32,327 nucleotides of DNA from DATAEU01 sp046735355 (GCA_046735355.1 JBKPTC010000062.1:1-32327), one strand, 5' to 3'. Shown: positions 7,436 through 16,332, numbered from the stretch's first letter. Made by a program: numbers and translations. The notes: a model not told the origin generated them from the sequence alone.

Positions 7436-9971
7436 AGTACCGCTCCAGCTCCGGCGTCACGCGGCCGCGGAACGCCGTCGTGATGCGCTGGCGCTCGAGC
7501 GCTTGGTCGAGCATCTTCCCGGCCTGCGGAACCTGGTGCTCGCGGAAGAACGCCTGTGCGTCGCGCTGGAGCTCCGGGGTGGTCAGGTATCGGACGCCCT
7601 CGGCGATGTAGATGATGCTGCCCGGGTTGAACCGCCGCACGTCCTCGTCCCAGTGGTCCTTCACGAACGCCCACGCCCGTTCGCCGAGCGCGCGGTTGGC
7701 GACGGCTCGAGCCTGGACGAACGGGCCGTTCTGCGGCCGGATCGAACCGGAGAGCGTCTGCTCGAGCGTCCGATCGAGCAGCTCCGGGACGCGGAAGTCG
7801 GCGAGCGAGTACAGGTACCGGAGCTGCTGCTGCGGCGTCGGCATCCGCTCGCGGAGGTCGTCGAAGCGTGCGTAGTCCTGAGCGTCACCGGTCGCCGCGA
7901 CGACGCCGATCGCGGCCGCGGCGAGCGGCGGGTCGACGCCGTCCACGGACCGCGTGCGCTCCTCGAGCACACGGGCGCGCTCGACTGCCTCGGCATCGTC
8001 GCCGAGCAGCGCGAGCGACGATAGCACCGCGCCTCGGAGCGAGCGACGCAGGTCGGACTCGTCGGTCCGCGCGTCCGGCCCGAGCGTGGCGGCGATCGGG
8101 CCGAGCAGCTCGCGTACCCAACCGTGCATCGCCGTGCGGGTGTCTCCCTCGAGGAAGCGCTCGAGCTGGCCGAGCGACGCGAGGATGATCTGCCAGACGT
8201 ACAGGTCGTCCTCGACGGCCGCGAGCGTCCGGAGGAACCCCAGGTAGTCGGTGAGCTCGACGGCTCCGGCGACGACCGCCGCCCACGTGTTGTCGACGAC
8301 GCCGTACCGCTCGATCGGCCGGAGCACCGACAGGTTGCTCGAGACGCGGTCGAGCAGCCCGTCGGCGTACCGGACGCGGACGAAGCTCGACTCGCCGGCG
8401 TTGGCGACGGCCAGCGCGCCCGGCTCGACGGGCACCGAACCGCCATCGGGGCCGATCAGCACGCGGTCGACGCGGTCGCCGTCGGCCCGACGAACGAGCA
8501 GCGGCGCGTCCCAGCGCGTCCCGTCGTCGCCGCCCTCGAACCGGAACCGCTCCTGCGTGAACCGCAGCTCGTCGTCGCCGGGCTCGACCGTGACGATCGG
8601 ATAGCCGCCGCGAAAGATCCAGCCGTCCATGATCCGGCCGGCGGGCTCGCCGGTCTCGGCCTCCATCGCGTCCCACAGGTCGTGGGTCTCGGTGTTGGCG
8701 TGGGCATGCGCCTTGAGGTACCGGCGGATGCCGTCGCGGAAGCGGTCGGGACCGAGGTACTGCTCCAGCATCCGGAGGACCGCCGCACCCTTGGTGTACG
8801 TCAGGGTGTCGAACATCCCGTGCGCGTCGTCCGGCGAGTGCACCGGGTACTCGATCGGGCGCGTGGAGTCGAGCGCGTCGACGTCGAAGGCCGCCGAGCA
8901 CGTTCGCCGGAACGACGACCACGCGTCCCAGTCCGCGCGGAACGCGTGCACGACGAGGTTCTCCATGAACGTCGCGAACGCCTCGTTCAGCCACAGGCCG
9001 TTCCACCACCGCATCGTGACGAGGTCGCCGAACCACATGTGCGCGAGCTCGTGCGCGATCACACCGACGACGGCCTCGCACTCCGGCTGCGTGGAGCGCT
9101 CGGGGTCGATCAGGACGTACGTCTCCCGGTACGTGATGAGGCCGAGGTTCTCCATCGCGCCGGCCGCGAAGTCCGGCAGGGCGATCATGTCGACCTTCTT
9201 GTCCGGATACGGGATCCCGTAGTACTCGGTGAAGAACCGGAGCGAGAACGCGCCGACCTCGAGCGCGAACGGCGTCAGGTCGCCCTTGCCGGGCACGTGC
9301 ACGACGCGCAGCGGCACGCCGTCGACGTCCACCGGATCCGTGACCTCGAGCCGCCCGACGCAGTACGCGACGAGGTACGTCGACATCGGCATCGTGTCGG
9401 CGAACCGGACGCGGACGCGCCCCTCCCCCGCCGGCTCGCGCGAGACCTCGGGCGCGTTCGCGAGGATCGCGAGCCCGTCGTCAGCGACGAGCGTGATCGC
9501 GAACACGGCCTTCAGGTCGGGTTCGTCCCAGCACGGGAACGCCTTGCGCGCGTCGGTCGGCTCGAAGTGCGTCGTCCCGATCACGTGCTCCGTGCCGTCG
9601 TCGGCCGCGTACGTCGATCGGTAGTACCCGAGCAGCTTGTCGTTGAGCGCGCCGACGAACTCGATGCGCAGGACGTGCTCGCCCGGCGATAGCTCGGAAC
9701 CGAACCAAACCGTCACCCGCTCGGTCGCGGCGTCCGAGTCGAGCGCCTCGGCCTCCAGACGCTCCCCGCCGTCCGGCGTGATCCACGCCGGACCGACCTC
9801 GAGCTCGGCCGCGTTGAGCACGATCTCGGACGTCGGCTGGTGGACCGCGATCGAGATGTCGACCGACCCCGTGAACCTCGACGTGGTGAGGTCGGTGTCG
9901 ACCTCGAGCTCGTACCGCGACGGCGTGGCCGTCCGCGGCAGCCGGTATCTCGACTCGTCGTCGTCCCGCAT
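7428..9971 (-). CDS. pepN: M1-family zinc aminopeptidase (aminopeptidase N)
   Basis: 847 residues from the ATG at 9971. It carries the exopeptidase GAMEN motif at about 271-275 and the gluzincin zinc site HELAH (307-311) with the third ligand Glu330 in NEAF, followed by a long helical C-terminal ERAP1-type domain. It should trim N-terminal residues from peptides in the cytosol; no signal peptide is seen. The start is uncertain: an in-frame TTG at 9989 would overlap the ilvE stop, while ATG 9971 lies 10 bases after it; neither has a good Shine-Dalgarno. It probably shares a transcript with ilvE. The 3' end overlaps the convergent dehydratase by eight bases. Confidence 0.92.
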   Translation of the reverse strand: MRDDDESRYRLPRTATPSRYELEVDTDLTTSRFTGSVDISIAVHQPTSEIVLNAAELEVGPAWITPDGGERLEAEALDSDAATERVTVWFGSELSPGEHVLRIEFVGALNDKLLGYYRSTYAADDGTEHVIGTTHFEPTDARKAFPCWDEPDLKAVFAITLVADDGLAILANAPEVSREPAGEGRVRVRFADTMPMSTYLVAYCVGRLEVTDPVDVDGVPLRVVHVPGKGDLTPFALEVGAFSLRFFTEYYGIPYPDKKVDMIALPDFAAGAMENLGLITYRETYVLIDPERSTQPECEAVVGVIAHELAHMWFGDLVTMRWWNGLWLNEAFATFMENLVVHAFRADWDAWSSFRRTCSAAFDVDALDSTRPIEYPVHSPDDAHGMFDTLTYTKGAAVLRMLEQYLGPDRFRDGIRRYLKAHAHANTETHDLWDAMEAETGEPAGRIMDGWIFRGGYPIVTVEPGDDELRFTQERFRFEGGDDGTRWDAPLLVRRADGDRVDRVLIGPDGGSVPVEPGALAVANAGESSFVRVRYADGLLDRVSSNLSVLRPIERYGVVDNTWAAVVAGAVELTDYLGFLRTLAAVEDDLYVWQIILASLGQLERFLEGDTRTAMHGWVRELLGPIAATLGPDARTDESDLRRSLRGAVLSSLALLGDDAEAVERARVLEERTRSVDGVDPPLAAAAIGVVAATGDAQDYARFDDLRERMPTPQQQLRYLYSLADFRVPELLDRTLEQTLSGSIRPQNGPFVQARAVANRALGERAWAFVKDHWDEDVRRFNPGSIIYIAEGVRYLTTPELQRDAQAFFREHQVPQAGKMLDQALERQRITTAFRGRVTPELERYFS

Positions 9972-9981
9972 GGAACCGTCG

Positions 9982-10905
9982 TTACCCAACGGGCGCCAGC
10001 CAGCCCGCGTACTGCTCGATCTCGCCCTTGGTCGCCGCGAAGAACGTCCCCTGGATCTCCTTGGTGGCCGGCCCCCGCATCCCCTCGCCGACGACGCGGT
10101 CGTCGGCCTCGCGGATCGGTGTGACCTCGGCGGCGGTGCCGGTGAAGAACGCCTCGTCGGCGTTGTAGAGGTCGGTCCGCGTGAGGTTCTCCTCGCGCGT
10201 CTCGTACCCGAGGTCCGCGGCGATCCGCATCACCGACGCGCGCGTGATGCCGTCGAGGCATCCGGCCGAGATCGGCGGCGTGAACAGCGTGCCGCCGCGC
10301 ACGACGAACACGTTCTCGCCCGAGCCGTCCGCGAGGTACCCCTGCTGGTTCAGCATGATCGCCTCGTCGTACCCGGCCTTGAGGCTCTCGACCTTCGCCA
10401 GCACGCCGTTGATGTACTGCCCCGTGGCCTTGGCGGCCGACGGAAGCGAGTTCTGGTCGTTGCGCTTCCACGACGAGATCTTCACGCGCACGCCGCGCTC
10501 GATCGCGTCCTCGCCGAGGTAGGCGCCCCACGGCCACACCGCCACGGTGACGTTTACCGGCGCGTTGAGGGGGTTCACGCCGATCTCGCCGTACCCGCGG
10601 AAGACGAGCGGCCTGACGTAGCACGAGGACAGGCCGTTGCCGCGGATCGTGTCCTTGATGGCCTCGCCGATCGCCTCGGGCGAGAACGGGATGTCCATGT
10701 GGTACAGCTTCGCCGAGCGGAACAGCCGCTTGACGTGCTCGTCGAGATGCCACACGGCCGGCCCGCTCTTGGTCTCGTAGCACCGGATGCCTTCGAACAC
10801 GCCGCTGCCGTAGTGGACCGCGTGCGACAGCACGTGGACCGTCGCGTCGTTCCAGTCCACGAGCTCCCCGTCCATCCAGATCTTCTCGACCGGCGTGATC
10901 GGCAT
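9982..10905 (-). CDS. ilvE: Branched-chain amino acid aminotransferase
   Basis: 307 residues, fold type IV PLP enzyme. Early WMDGELVDWNDATVHVLSHA and HYGSGVFEGIR are the family hallmarks; the PLP lysine is Lys159 in AAKATGQY, the usual position in IlvE; DGSGENVFVV and GTAAEVTPI near the C-terminus complete the site. It transfers amino groups between glutamate and valine, leucine or isoleucine in the last step of their synthesis. ATG 10905 is set by AAGGAGG six bases upstream. The pepN gene follows directly. Confidence 0.95.
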   Translation of the reverse strand: MPITPVEKIWMDGELVDWNDATVHVLSHAVHYGSGVFEGIRCYETKSGPAVWHLDEHVKRLFRSAKLYHMDIPFSPEAIGEAIKDTIRGNGLSSCYVRPLVFRGYGEIGVNPLNAPVNVTVAVWPWGAYLGEDAIERGVRVKISSWKRNDQNSLPSAAKATGQYINGVLAKVESLKAGYDEAIMLNQQGYLADGSGENVFVVRGGTLFTPPISAGCLDGITRASVMRIAADLGYETREENLTRTDLYNADEAFFTGTAAEVTPIREADDRVVGEGMRGPATKEIQGTFFAATKGEIEQYAGWLAPVG

Positions 10906-10942
10906 CGGAGCCTCCTTGCAGTTCCAGCTGGGGCGGTTCGGC

Positions 10943-10958
10943 CCGGGCGCGCGCCCGG
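10943..10958. repeat. 16-base perfect GC palindrome between the methyltransferase gene and ilvE
   Basis: CCGGGCGCGCGCCCGG is its own reverse complement. It lies 22 bases past the methyltransferase stop and 37 bases before ilvE, at the predicted start of the ilvE transcript. It may be a hairpin that ends the upstream transcript without a T-tract, or an operator. Confidence 0.5.
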
Positions 10959-10965
10959 CGGCGAC

Positions 10966-10971
10966 AGGATA
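10966..10971 (-). promoter_or_regulatory. Possible -10 element of ilvE
   Basis: TATCCT on the minus strand, about 60 bases before the ilvE ATG. No recognisable -35, so weak support. Confidence 0.3.
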
Positions 10972-10979
10972 GCCGTCGG

Positions 10980-11801
10980 TCAGCGGGCCGCCGAGGCCGG
11001 CCGTCGGTCCTGCGGAAGGTCGTACGCGCGCCAGATCACGTCGACCTCTCGCGGCATCGGACGGTCGAGCGGGCCGTATCGCTTCTCGGCCCAGGGACGC
11101 ACGACGGCCAGCGCGCGGAGACGGTCCTCGTCCGACAGCGGCCACAGCCACGAGAAATGGTTCTGCTCGATGCCGCTCACGAACTCCTCGAGCGTCTCGT
11201 CGGTGCGCACGACGATCTTCGGAAGGTCGCGCGGTCGCAGCCCGATGCGCTCGGCCGCCGCGTCGAGCGACGCGAAGTCCTGCCACGTCAGGCCGACCGG
11301 GCCGAGCGTTCGACCGAGCTCCTGCCCCATCCGCGACCGGATCTCCGCCCACGGACCCTGGAACGCGCCGCCCGTGTTGATCAGAAAGACGCCGCCCGGC
11401 CGTACGACCCGTGCGACCTCGCCGAGCGCGTCTGGCCAGCTCGGGATCAGGTGGAAGACCCACCGCGCGAGGGCGGCGTCGAACGCGCCGTCGGCGAAGG
11501 GCATCCGCGTCGCGTCGGCCTGGACGAGTGGGAACGGCACGAACCCTCCGGCGCGCTCGACCAGCCGCCGCAGCATCGGCATCGACAGGTCGATCGCCCG
11601 CATCCGGAAGCCGGCGTCGTGCAGCCGTAGGCCCATCGCGCCGGTCCCGACGGCGACCTCGAGGACGTCGTCGCGACCGACCAGCTCGGAGGCGACGAGC
11701 TCCGCCTCGCGCCGGGTGTCGTCGCTCTCCGTGTCGCGCGACGCGTCGTACCACGCGGCGGCGCGGTCGAACGCGACGGACCTCCGCGCTTCGTCCGTCA
11801 C
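10980..11801 (-). CDS. Class I SAM-dependent methyltransferase
   Basis: 273 residues. Motif I VLEVAVGTGAMG (46-57), an acidic AIDLS at the end of strand 2, PFPLVQADATRMPFADGAFDAAL (motifs post-II/III) and VVRPGGVFLINTG (motif IV/V region) mark a UbiE/Methyltransf_11-type enzyme; substrate unknown. GTG 11801 overlaps the stop of the upstream aminomethyltransferase gene as GTGA, so the two are likely translationally coupled. An upstream in-frame extension would run through the neighbour's coding region and does not resemble the family. The coupling ties methyl transfer from SAM to the GcvT-type genes before it, a link whose meaning is unknown. Confidence 0.85.
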   Translation of the reverse strand: MTDEARRSVAFDRAAAWYDASRDTESDDTRREAELVASELVGRDDVLEVAVGTGAMGLRLHDAGFRMRAIDLSMPMLRRLVERAGGFVPFPLVQADATRMPFADGAFDAALARWVFHLIPSWPDALGEVARVVRPGGVFLINTGGAFQGPWAEIRSRMGQELGRTLGPVGLTWQDFASLDAAAERIGLRPRDLPKIVVRTDETLEEFVSGIEQNHFSWLWPLSDEDRLRALAVVRPWAEKRYGPLDRPMPREVDVIWRAYDLPQDRRPASAAR

Positions 11802-12952
11802 GACTTCGGGATGTCCTTCCGCGGATCGACGAACGGCAGCTCGTGCACCGTCGCGTCCAGCCTGCCACGGGGCGACTCGATCCCGAGGCTCGTCCCCACG
11901 TCCGCGAGCGCGATCGGCACCCACGCGTACCCGACGTTGCGTTCGAGGCGCGGCGACCACGCCGCGCCCGTGACCCGGCCGACGCGGCCGTCGTCCGAGA
12001 CGACGGGCCAGAAGTCGTTCAGCGCGCCCTCGTCGGTCATCGGCTCCCCGGAGATCTGGATGCCGACGAGCTTGCGGTCGACGCCCTGCTCGCGGACGCG
12101 ACGGAGCGCATCCCTGCCGATGAAGTCGGCCTCCTGCTCGAGCTCGACCAGCCGCTCGAGCCCCGTGACGTGGTACGGCGTGTCCTCGATCCGCATGTCC
12201 GAGCCGTAGTTGAAGATGCCGGCCTCGATCCGGCGGGCCTCGCTCGGCGCGATCACGCGGATGCCGAACGGCTCGCCCGCGTGCATCACGCGCTCGAACA
12301 GGTCGTCGCCGCGCGACGTGTCCTGCAGGTAGATCTCGTACCCCACCTCACCCGTCCACCCGGTGCGCGACACCACGACCGGGATGCCATCGACCTCGGC
12401 CTCGGTGCACCAGTAATACCGGAGGTCTCGTACCCGGTCGCCGAACAGCGCCGCGATCACGTCCTTGGAGCGCGGACCTTGGAGCTGCATCGGCGCGACG
12501 TCGGCCTCGAACACCTCGACGTCGTAGCGGCGCGCGGCCGCGACACCCGCCGCGAACAACAGCGCGTCGGAGTCGGCGAGCGCGAGCCAGAACCGGTCTT
12601 CGGCCAGGCGCAGCAGGACGGGGTCGTTGACGATGCCGCCGTTGCCGGCGGTCATCAGGACGTACTTGCATTGCCACACGTCGCACGTCGTCAGGTCGCG
12701 GCACGTCATCTCGTTGGTGAGCCGGAAGGCGTCCGGACCCTTGATCTCGACGCAGCGCTCGACGGCGACGTCCCAGACCGTGACGTCGTTCAGCAGCGCG
12801 TCGTACTCGGTCACCGGGTCGTCGTACAGCGTGGGCAACAGCATGTGGTTGTACAGCCCCCAGCTCTTGCAGCCGTACCGCTTGGTCGCCTCGAAGTACG
12901 GCGACTTCCGGTACCACGGTTGGATGTAGAACGTGAAGCTCTCGTTCGCCAC
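11798..12952 (-). CDS. Aminomethyltransferase-family protein, DmdA/GcvT-like (copy 1)
   Basis: 384 residues with the folate-binding GcvT fold followed by the C-terminal beta-barrel domain. YNHMLLP (34-40), LLNDVTVWDVAVERCVEI, EMTCRDL, NDPVLLRL and FWLALADSDALL resemble what I recall of DMSP demethylase DmdA and related tetrahydrofolate-dependent demethylases more than the glycine cleavage T protein. Such enzymes move a methyl (or methylene) group from a substrate to tetrahydrofolate. Start: GTG 12952 with GGGGAGG seven bases upstream; a longer open frame upstream would cross yqgE and is rejected. It is a clear paralog of the gene at 13568-14713, more than half identical by eye over the first 130 residues. 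Confidence 0.85.
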   Translation of the reverse strand: MANESFTFYIQPWYRKSPYFEATKRYGCKSWGLYNHMLLPTLYDDPVTEYDALLNDVTVWDVAVERCVEIKGPDAFRLTNEMTCRDLTTCDVWQCKYVLMTAGNGGIVNDPVLLRLAEDRFWLALADSDALLFAAGVAAARRYDVEVFEADVAPMQLQGPRSKDVIAALFGDRVRDLRYYWCTEAEVDGIPVVVSRTGWTGEVGYEIYLQDTSRGDDLFERVMHAGEPFGIRVIAPSEARRIEAGIFNYGSDMRIEDTPYHVTGLERLVELEQEADFIGRDALRRVREQGVDRKLVGIQISGEPMTDEGALNDFWPVVSDDGRVGRVTGAAWSPRLERNVGYAWVPIALADVGTSLGIESPRGRLDATVHELPFVDPRKDIPKS

Positions 12953-12975
12953 GTCGGCCCTCCCCGCGGTCGTGG

Positions 12976-13527
12976 TCAGTTTGCCGCCGGATCGACCGGC
13001 ATCGTGCGCAACAGGTCGAACTTCCGCCCCTTGCGACGGAGCACACGCTCCCACAGCCGATCCGGCTCGGCCGTGAACACGTCGTCCTCGGTCGCCGGCT
13101 CGACGATCCACGATCCCTCCTCGAGCTCGGCCTCGAGCTGCCCCGGGCCCCAGCCCGCGTGGCCCGCGAAGACGCGGGCGCGACGCACGCCGTCGGACTC
13201 GCCGGCGTCGACCTCCTCGGGCAGGAACCCGATCGACCCGAACGCGATGACGCGCGCGACGTCGGGGTCCTCGAAATCCGCGAGGACGACGGCGGCCGAC
13301 GGCTGCACCGGGCCGCCGAGGAACAGCGGCGCGCGCGGCTCGACGATCGGCGCGAGCGGCGGCGCCGCCTCCTCGACCGAGACCTCGCTCGCACGGTTGA
13401 GGACGACGCCGACGGCGCCGTCGTCGTCGTGATGCCCGATCAGGACGACGGTCCGGCGGAAGTTCGGGTCCCACAGGTCGGGGCCGGCGATCAGCAGCCT
13501 GCCGGCCAGGGCGTCGGTCTCGTCCAC
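12976..13527 (-). CDS. YqgE/AlgH family protein
   Basis: 183 residues, the usual family length. Features are an N-terminal LAGRLLIAGPDLWDPNFRRTVVLIGHH, GAVGVVLNRA, PLFLGGPVQ, RVFAGHAGWGPGQLEAEL and a C-terminal LWERVLRRKG. The family is widespread and its biochemical role is not settled; no catalytic function is assigned here. It sits between two paralogous aminomethyltransferase genes in the same direction, 40 bases after one and 23 before the other. The GTG at 13527 gives a normal family N-terminus; a GATGAT six bases upstream might be its own -10. Confidence 0.9.
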   Translation of the reverse strand: MDETDALAGRLLIAGPDLWDPNFRRTVVLIGHHDDDGAVGVVLNRASEVSVEEAAPPLAPIVEPRAPLFLGGPVQPSAAVVLADFEDPDVARVIAFGSIGFLPEEVDAGESDGVRRARVFAGHAGWGPGQLEAELEEGSWIVEPATEDDVFTAEPDRLWERVLRRKGRKFDLLRTMPVDPAAN

Positions 13528-13533
13528 GCCGCC

Positions 13534-13539
13534 ATCATC
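13534..13539 (-). promoter_or_regulatory. Possible leaderless -10 of the yqgE-like gene
   Basis: GATGAT on the minus strand, exactly six bases before GTG 13527, the same spacing as at four other genes here. The hexamer itself is a weak match. Confidence 0.2.
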
Positions 13540-13567
13540 GCAAGCGGCGGACGCCGACGACCTCGGC

Positions 13568-14713
13568 CTACGAGGTGGGGATCTCCTTCTTCGGATCGAC
13601 GAACGGAAGACCGGCCACCGTCGCGGCGACCGGCCCGTCCGGCGAGCGCAGCTCGAGCCGCGTTCCCGGCGACGCCAGCTGGATCGGCACCCAGGCGTAG
13701 CCGATGTTCTTCTCGAGGCGGAATGAGCGGCTCGCGCTGACCAGGCGTCCGACCTCGCGGCCGTCGGAGAACGCCGGCCAGAAGTCCTCGAGCCACAGCC
13801 GGAACGGCTCGCCACCGATCTCGACGCCGACGAGCTTGCGCGTCACGCCCTCGGCCTGGATCCGCCGGAGCGCGTCCCTGCCGACGAAGTCGGCCGAGAA
13901 CTCGACCAGCCGCTCCATCCCGGTGATCTCGAACGGGTTGTTCTCGATCGTCATGTCGTTGCCGTAGTTGAAGATCCCGGCCTCGAGGCGCCGCTGGTCG
14001 CTCGGCGCGATCGGACGGATCTCGAATGGCTCGCCGGCCGCCATCACGCGGTCCCAGAGCTCGAGCCCGTACCGCGAGTCGCGCAGGTACAGCTCGTAGC
14101 CGACCTCGCCGCTCCACCCGGTACGCGAGACGACGAGCGGGATGTCGCCGAGCGATCCCTCCCAACATCGGTAGTACCGCATGTCCGCGACCTCGTCGCC
14201 GAGCAGCGCCCGGATCACGTCCCTGCTGCGCGGACCCTGCAGCTGCAGCGGTGAGACGTCGGGCTCGCGGATCTCGACGTCCATCCCGGCGAACGCCTGC
14301 ACGCCCTTGCAGTACAGGAGCGCGTCGGAGTCGGCGAGCGAGAGCCAGAACTGGTTCTCGCCGAGCCGGAGCAGGATCGGGTCGTTCACGATGCCGCCGT
14401 CGGGCGCGATGATCGGCGCGTACTTGCACTGCATGACCTCGCACCTCGACAGGTCGCGGCACGTGAGCAGCTGCGTGAACGCGAACGCGTCCGGCCCGGT
14501 GATCTCGACCTGGCGCTCGACGGCGACGTCCCAGAGCGTGACCTTCTCGAGCAGGTGCCAGTACTCCTTCTCGTCGTCGTCGTACAGCGTCGGGATGAGC
14601 ATGTGGTTGTAGAGGTCCCAGCTGGTGCAGCCGGCCTCGACCGTCCGCTGCCAGTAGGGCGACCTGCGGTACCACGACGCCGTGTAGAACGTGAACGAGT
14701 ACGGCTCGCGCAT
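13568..14713 (-). CDS. Aminomethyltransferase-family protein, DmdA/GcvT-like (copy 2)
   Basis: 381 residues, same architecture as the copy at 11798-12952: YNHMLIP at 35-41, LLEKVTLWDVAVERQVEI, LLTCRDLS, NDPILLRL, FWLSLADSDALLY, RTGWSGEVGYELYL, GIFNYGNDM and a final GLPFVDPKKEIP. The reading is a tetrahydrofolate-dependent demethylase or aminomethyltransferase. Its ATG at 14713 overlaps the stop of the FAD enzyme gene by one base (TGATG), which implies coupled translation and perhaps a joint reaction: oxidation of an N- or S-methyl compound with transfer of the one-carbon unit to folate. The substrate is unknown. Confidence 0.85.
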   Translation of the reverse strand: MREPYSFTFYTASWYRRSPYWQRTVEAGCTSWDLYNHMLIPTLYDDDEKEYWHLLEKVTLWDVAVERQVEITGPDAFAFTQLLTCRDLSRCEVMQCKYAPIIAPDGGIVNDPILLRLGENQFWLSLADSDALLYCKGVQAFAGMDVEIREPDVSPLQLQGPRSRDVIRALLGDEVADMRYYRCWEGSLGDIPLVVSRTGWSGEVGYELYLRDSRYGLELWDRVMAAGEPFEIRPIAPSDQRRLEAGIFNYGNDMTIENNPFEITGMERLVEFSADFVGRDALRRIQAEGVTRKLVGVEIGGEPFRLWLEDFWPAFSDGREVGRLVSASRSFRLEKNIGYAWVPIQLASPGTRLELRSPDGPVAATVAGLPFVDPKKEIPTS

Positions 14714-16332
14714 CAGTCCGACCAGCTCCGGGCGCGGCGTCGCTTCCGGTCGCGCCGGATCTCGCGGACGCAGTTGTACGCCGGGATGCCGGTCACGCCG
14801 CCGCCCGCGTGGGTCGCGCTCGAGCACTGGTACAGGCCGGCGATCGGCGTGCGGTAGTTCGCGTAGCCGGGCGCCGGGCGCATGTGGAACAGCTGATCGG
14901 CCGAGAGTTCGCCGTGGAAGATGTTGCCGCCGATCAGATTCCAGCCGTGCTCCATGTCGTACGGCCCGAGCACCTGCCTCGCGATCACGGAGTCCTTGAA
15001 CCCGGGGGCCACGAGGTCGTACTCCTCGATCACGCGGTCCGCGTAGGTCTCGAGCTCGTCGCGGTGCGGCTCGTTCGACCACGTGTCGGGCACCCACTGC
15101 GTGAACAGCGACACGATGTGCACGCCCTCCGGTGCGAGCGAGCGGTCGAGCGTCGTCGGGATCACGCCGTCGCTGAACGGCCGCGTGGCGGGTCTGCCGT
15201 GGCGCGCCTCCTCGAACGCGGTCTCCAGATAGTCGATCGAGTGCGCGATCTCGAACCCGCCGCTGAAGTCGGTCCAGTCCGGCGCCCCCTTCGCGCGCGG
15301 AAGCCTCGAGACGGCGAGGTTGATCTTCACGACCCCCGAGCGGCTCGACCACCGCTCGATGTCGCCGACGAAGTCGGCCGGCAGCTGGGAACGGTCGATC
15401 TGTCGTAGGAACGTGATCTGCGGATGGCACGCCGAGACCACGATCGGCGCGACCACCTCCTCGCCGTCGTCGAGCACGACGCCCGTCGCGCGACCGTCGC
15501 GGATGCTCACGCGCGCGACCCTGGCCTTCGTGCGGATCTCGACGCCGAACGACCGCGCGCTCGACTCGATCGCCGCCGCGACGGCGCCCATCCCGCCCTC
15601 GGGGACGCCCCACGAGCCGAGCCTTCCGTCGCCGACGTCGCCGATCGAATGGTGGGCCGCTACGTACCCGGTGCCCGGCTCCCACGGCCCGGCCCACGTT
15701 CCGATCAGCCCGTTGATCGCCATGACCGCCTTGATGGGCTCCGACTCGAAGAACCGCGACACGAGGTCGCCGATCGACATCGTCATCAGGCGCGTCACCT
15801 CGGCGACCGTTCGAACGTCGAGCCCGCGGAATCGCCACGCGAGCCGCAGCTGCTCGAGGAGGTCCCTCGGCTGCTTGGAACCGATCTCGGGCGGCGTCGT
15901 CATGAGCAGCGGCCCGAGGACCGCCGCGAGCCCGCCGATCCACGCGTCCCACCGCTCGAGGCCCTCCGCGTCGCCCTTCGAGAACTTGGCGAACTCGTCG
16001 TAGTTCTTCGCGTTGTCCTCGTACTGGATCAGCACCCGGCCGTCCTCGAACGGCATGACGTACGGCCCCACGGGATGCACGCGATAACCGTGCTTGGACA
16101 GCCGGAGGTCGTCGATGATGCGATCGGGCATCAGGCTCATCACGTACGACAGCGTCGTGACGCTGAACTCGGGATGGTCCGGCCACGGCCGGTCGGTCGC
16201 GGCGGCGCCGCCGGTCTTGTGCCGCGACTCCAGGACGACCACGCGGGCGCCCGCCTTCGCCAGGTAGGCAGCCGCGACGAGGCCGTTGTGCCCGCCGCCG
16301 ATCACCGCGGCGTCGTAGCGGTTGGCCTGCAT
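14713..16332 (-). CDS. FAD-dependent oxidoreductase, PYROXD2/phytoene-desaturase type
   Basis: 539 residues. The N-terminal dinucleotide motif GGGHNG at 12-17 ends with LES (Glu35) and is followed by GGAAAT, typical of the phytoene-desaturase/PYROXD2 superfamily. Central GTGYVAAHHSIG, GGMGAVAAAIES and C-terminal GGGVTGIPAYNCVREI (the FAD-contacting end motif) are present. It should be a soluble or peripheral flavin dehydrogenase. A carotenoid role is unlikely since no crtB or crtE lies nearby; coupling to two GcvT-like genes suggests oxidation of a methylated metabolite instead (inference). ATG 16332 has GGAGG five bases upstream. It lies 47 bases after the second MFS gene and may be read from the same transcript. 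Confidence 0.85.
   Translation of the reverse strand: MQANRYDAAVIGGGHNGLVAAAYLAKAGARVVVLESRHKTGGAAATDRPWPDHPEFSVTTLSYVMSLMPDRIIDDLRLSKHGYRVHPVGPYVMPFEDGRVLIQYEDNAKNYDEFAKFSKGDAEGLERWDAWIGGLAAVLGPLLMTTPPEIGSKQPRDLLEQLRLAWRFRGLDVRTVAEVTRLMTMSIGDLVSRFFESEPIKAVMAINGLIGTWAGPWEPGTGYVAAHHSIGDVGDGRLGSWGVPEGGMGAVAAAIESSARSFGVEIRTKARVARVSIRDGRATGVVLDDGEEVVAPIVVSACHPQITFLRQIDRSQLPADFVGDIERWSSRSGVVKINLAVSRLPRAKGAPDWTDFSGGFEIAHSIDYLETAFEEARHGRPATRPFSDGVIPTTLDRSLAPEGVHIVSLFTQWVPDTWSNEPHRDELETYADRVIEEYDLVAPGFKDSVIARQVLGPYDMEHGWNLIGGNIFHGELSADQLFHMRPAPGYANYRTPIAGLYQCSSATHAGGGVTGIPAYNCVREIRRDRKRRRARSWSD

Noticed and set aside
12953..13474. Upstream extension of aminomethyltransferase copy 1
   Set aside because: The open frame continues through yqgE, but the extra residues resemble nothing, and a good Shine-Dalgarno precedes GTG 12952.
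14713..16332. Carotenoid (phytoene) desaturase
   Set aside because: The fold family fits, but there are no carotenoid genes nearby and the gene is coupled to GcvT-type genes, so the general PYROXD2-like label is kept.
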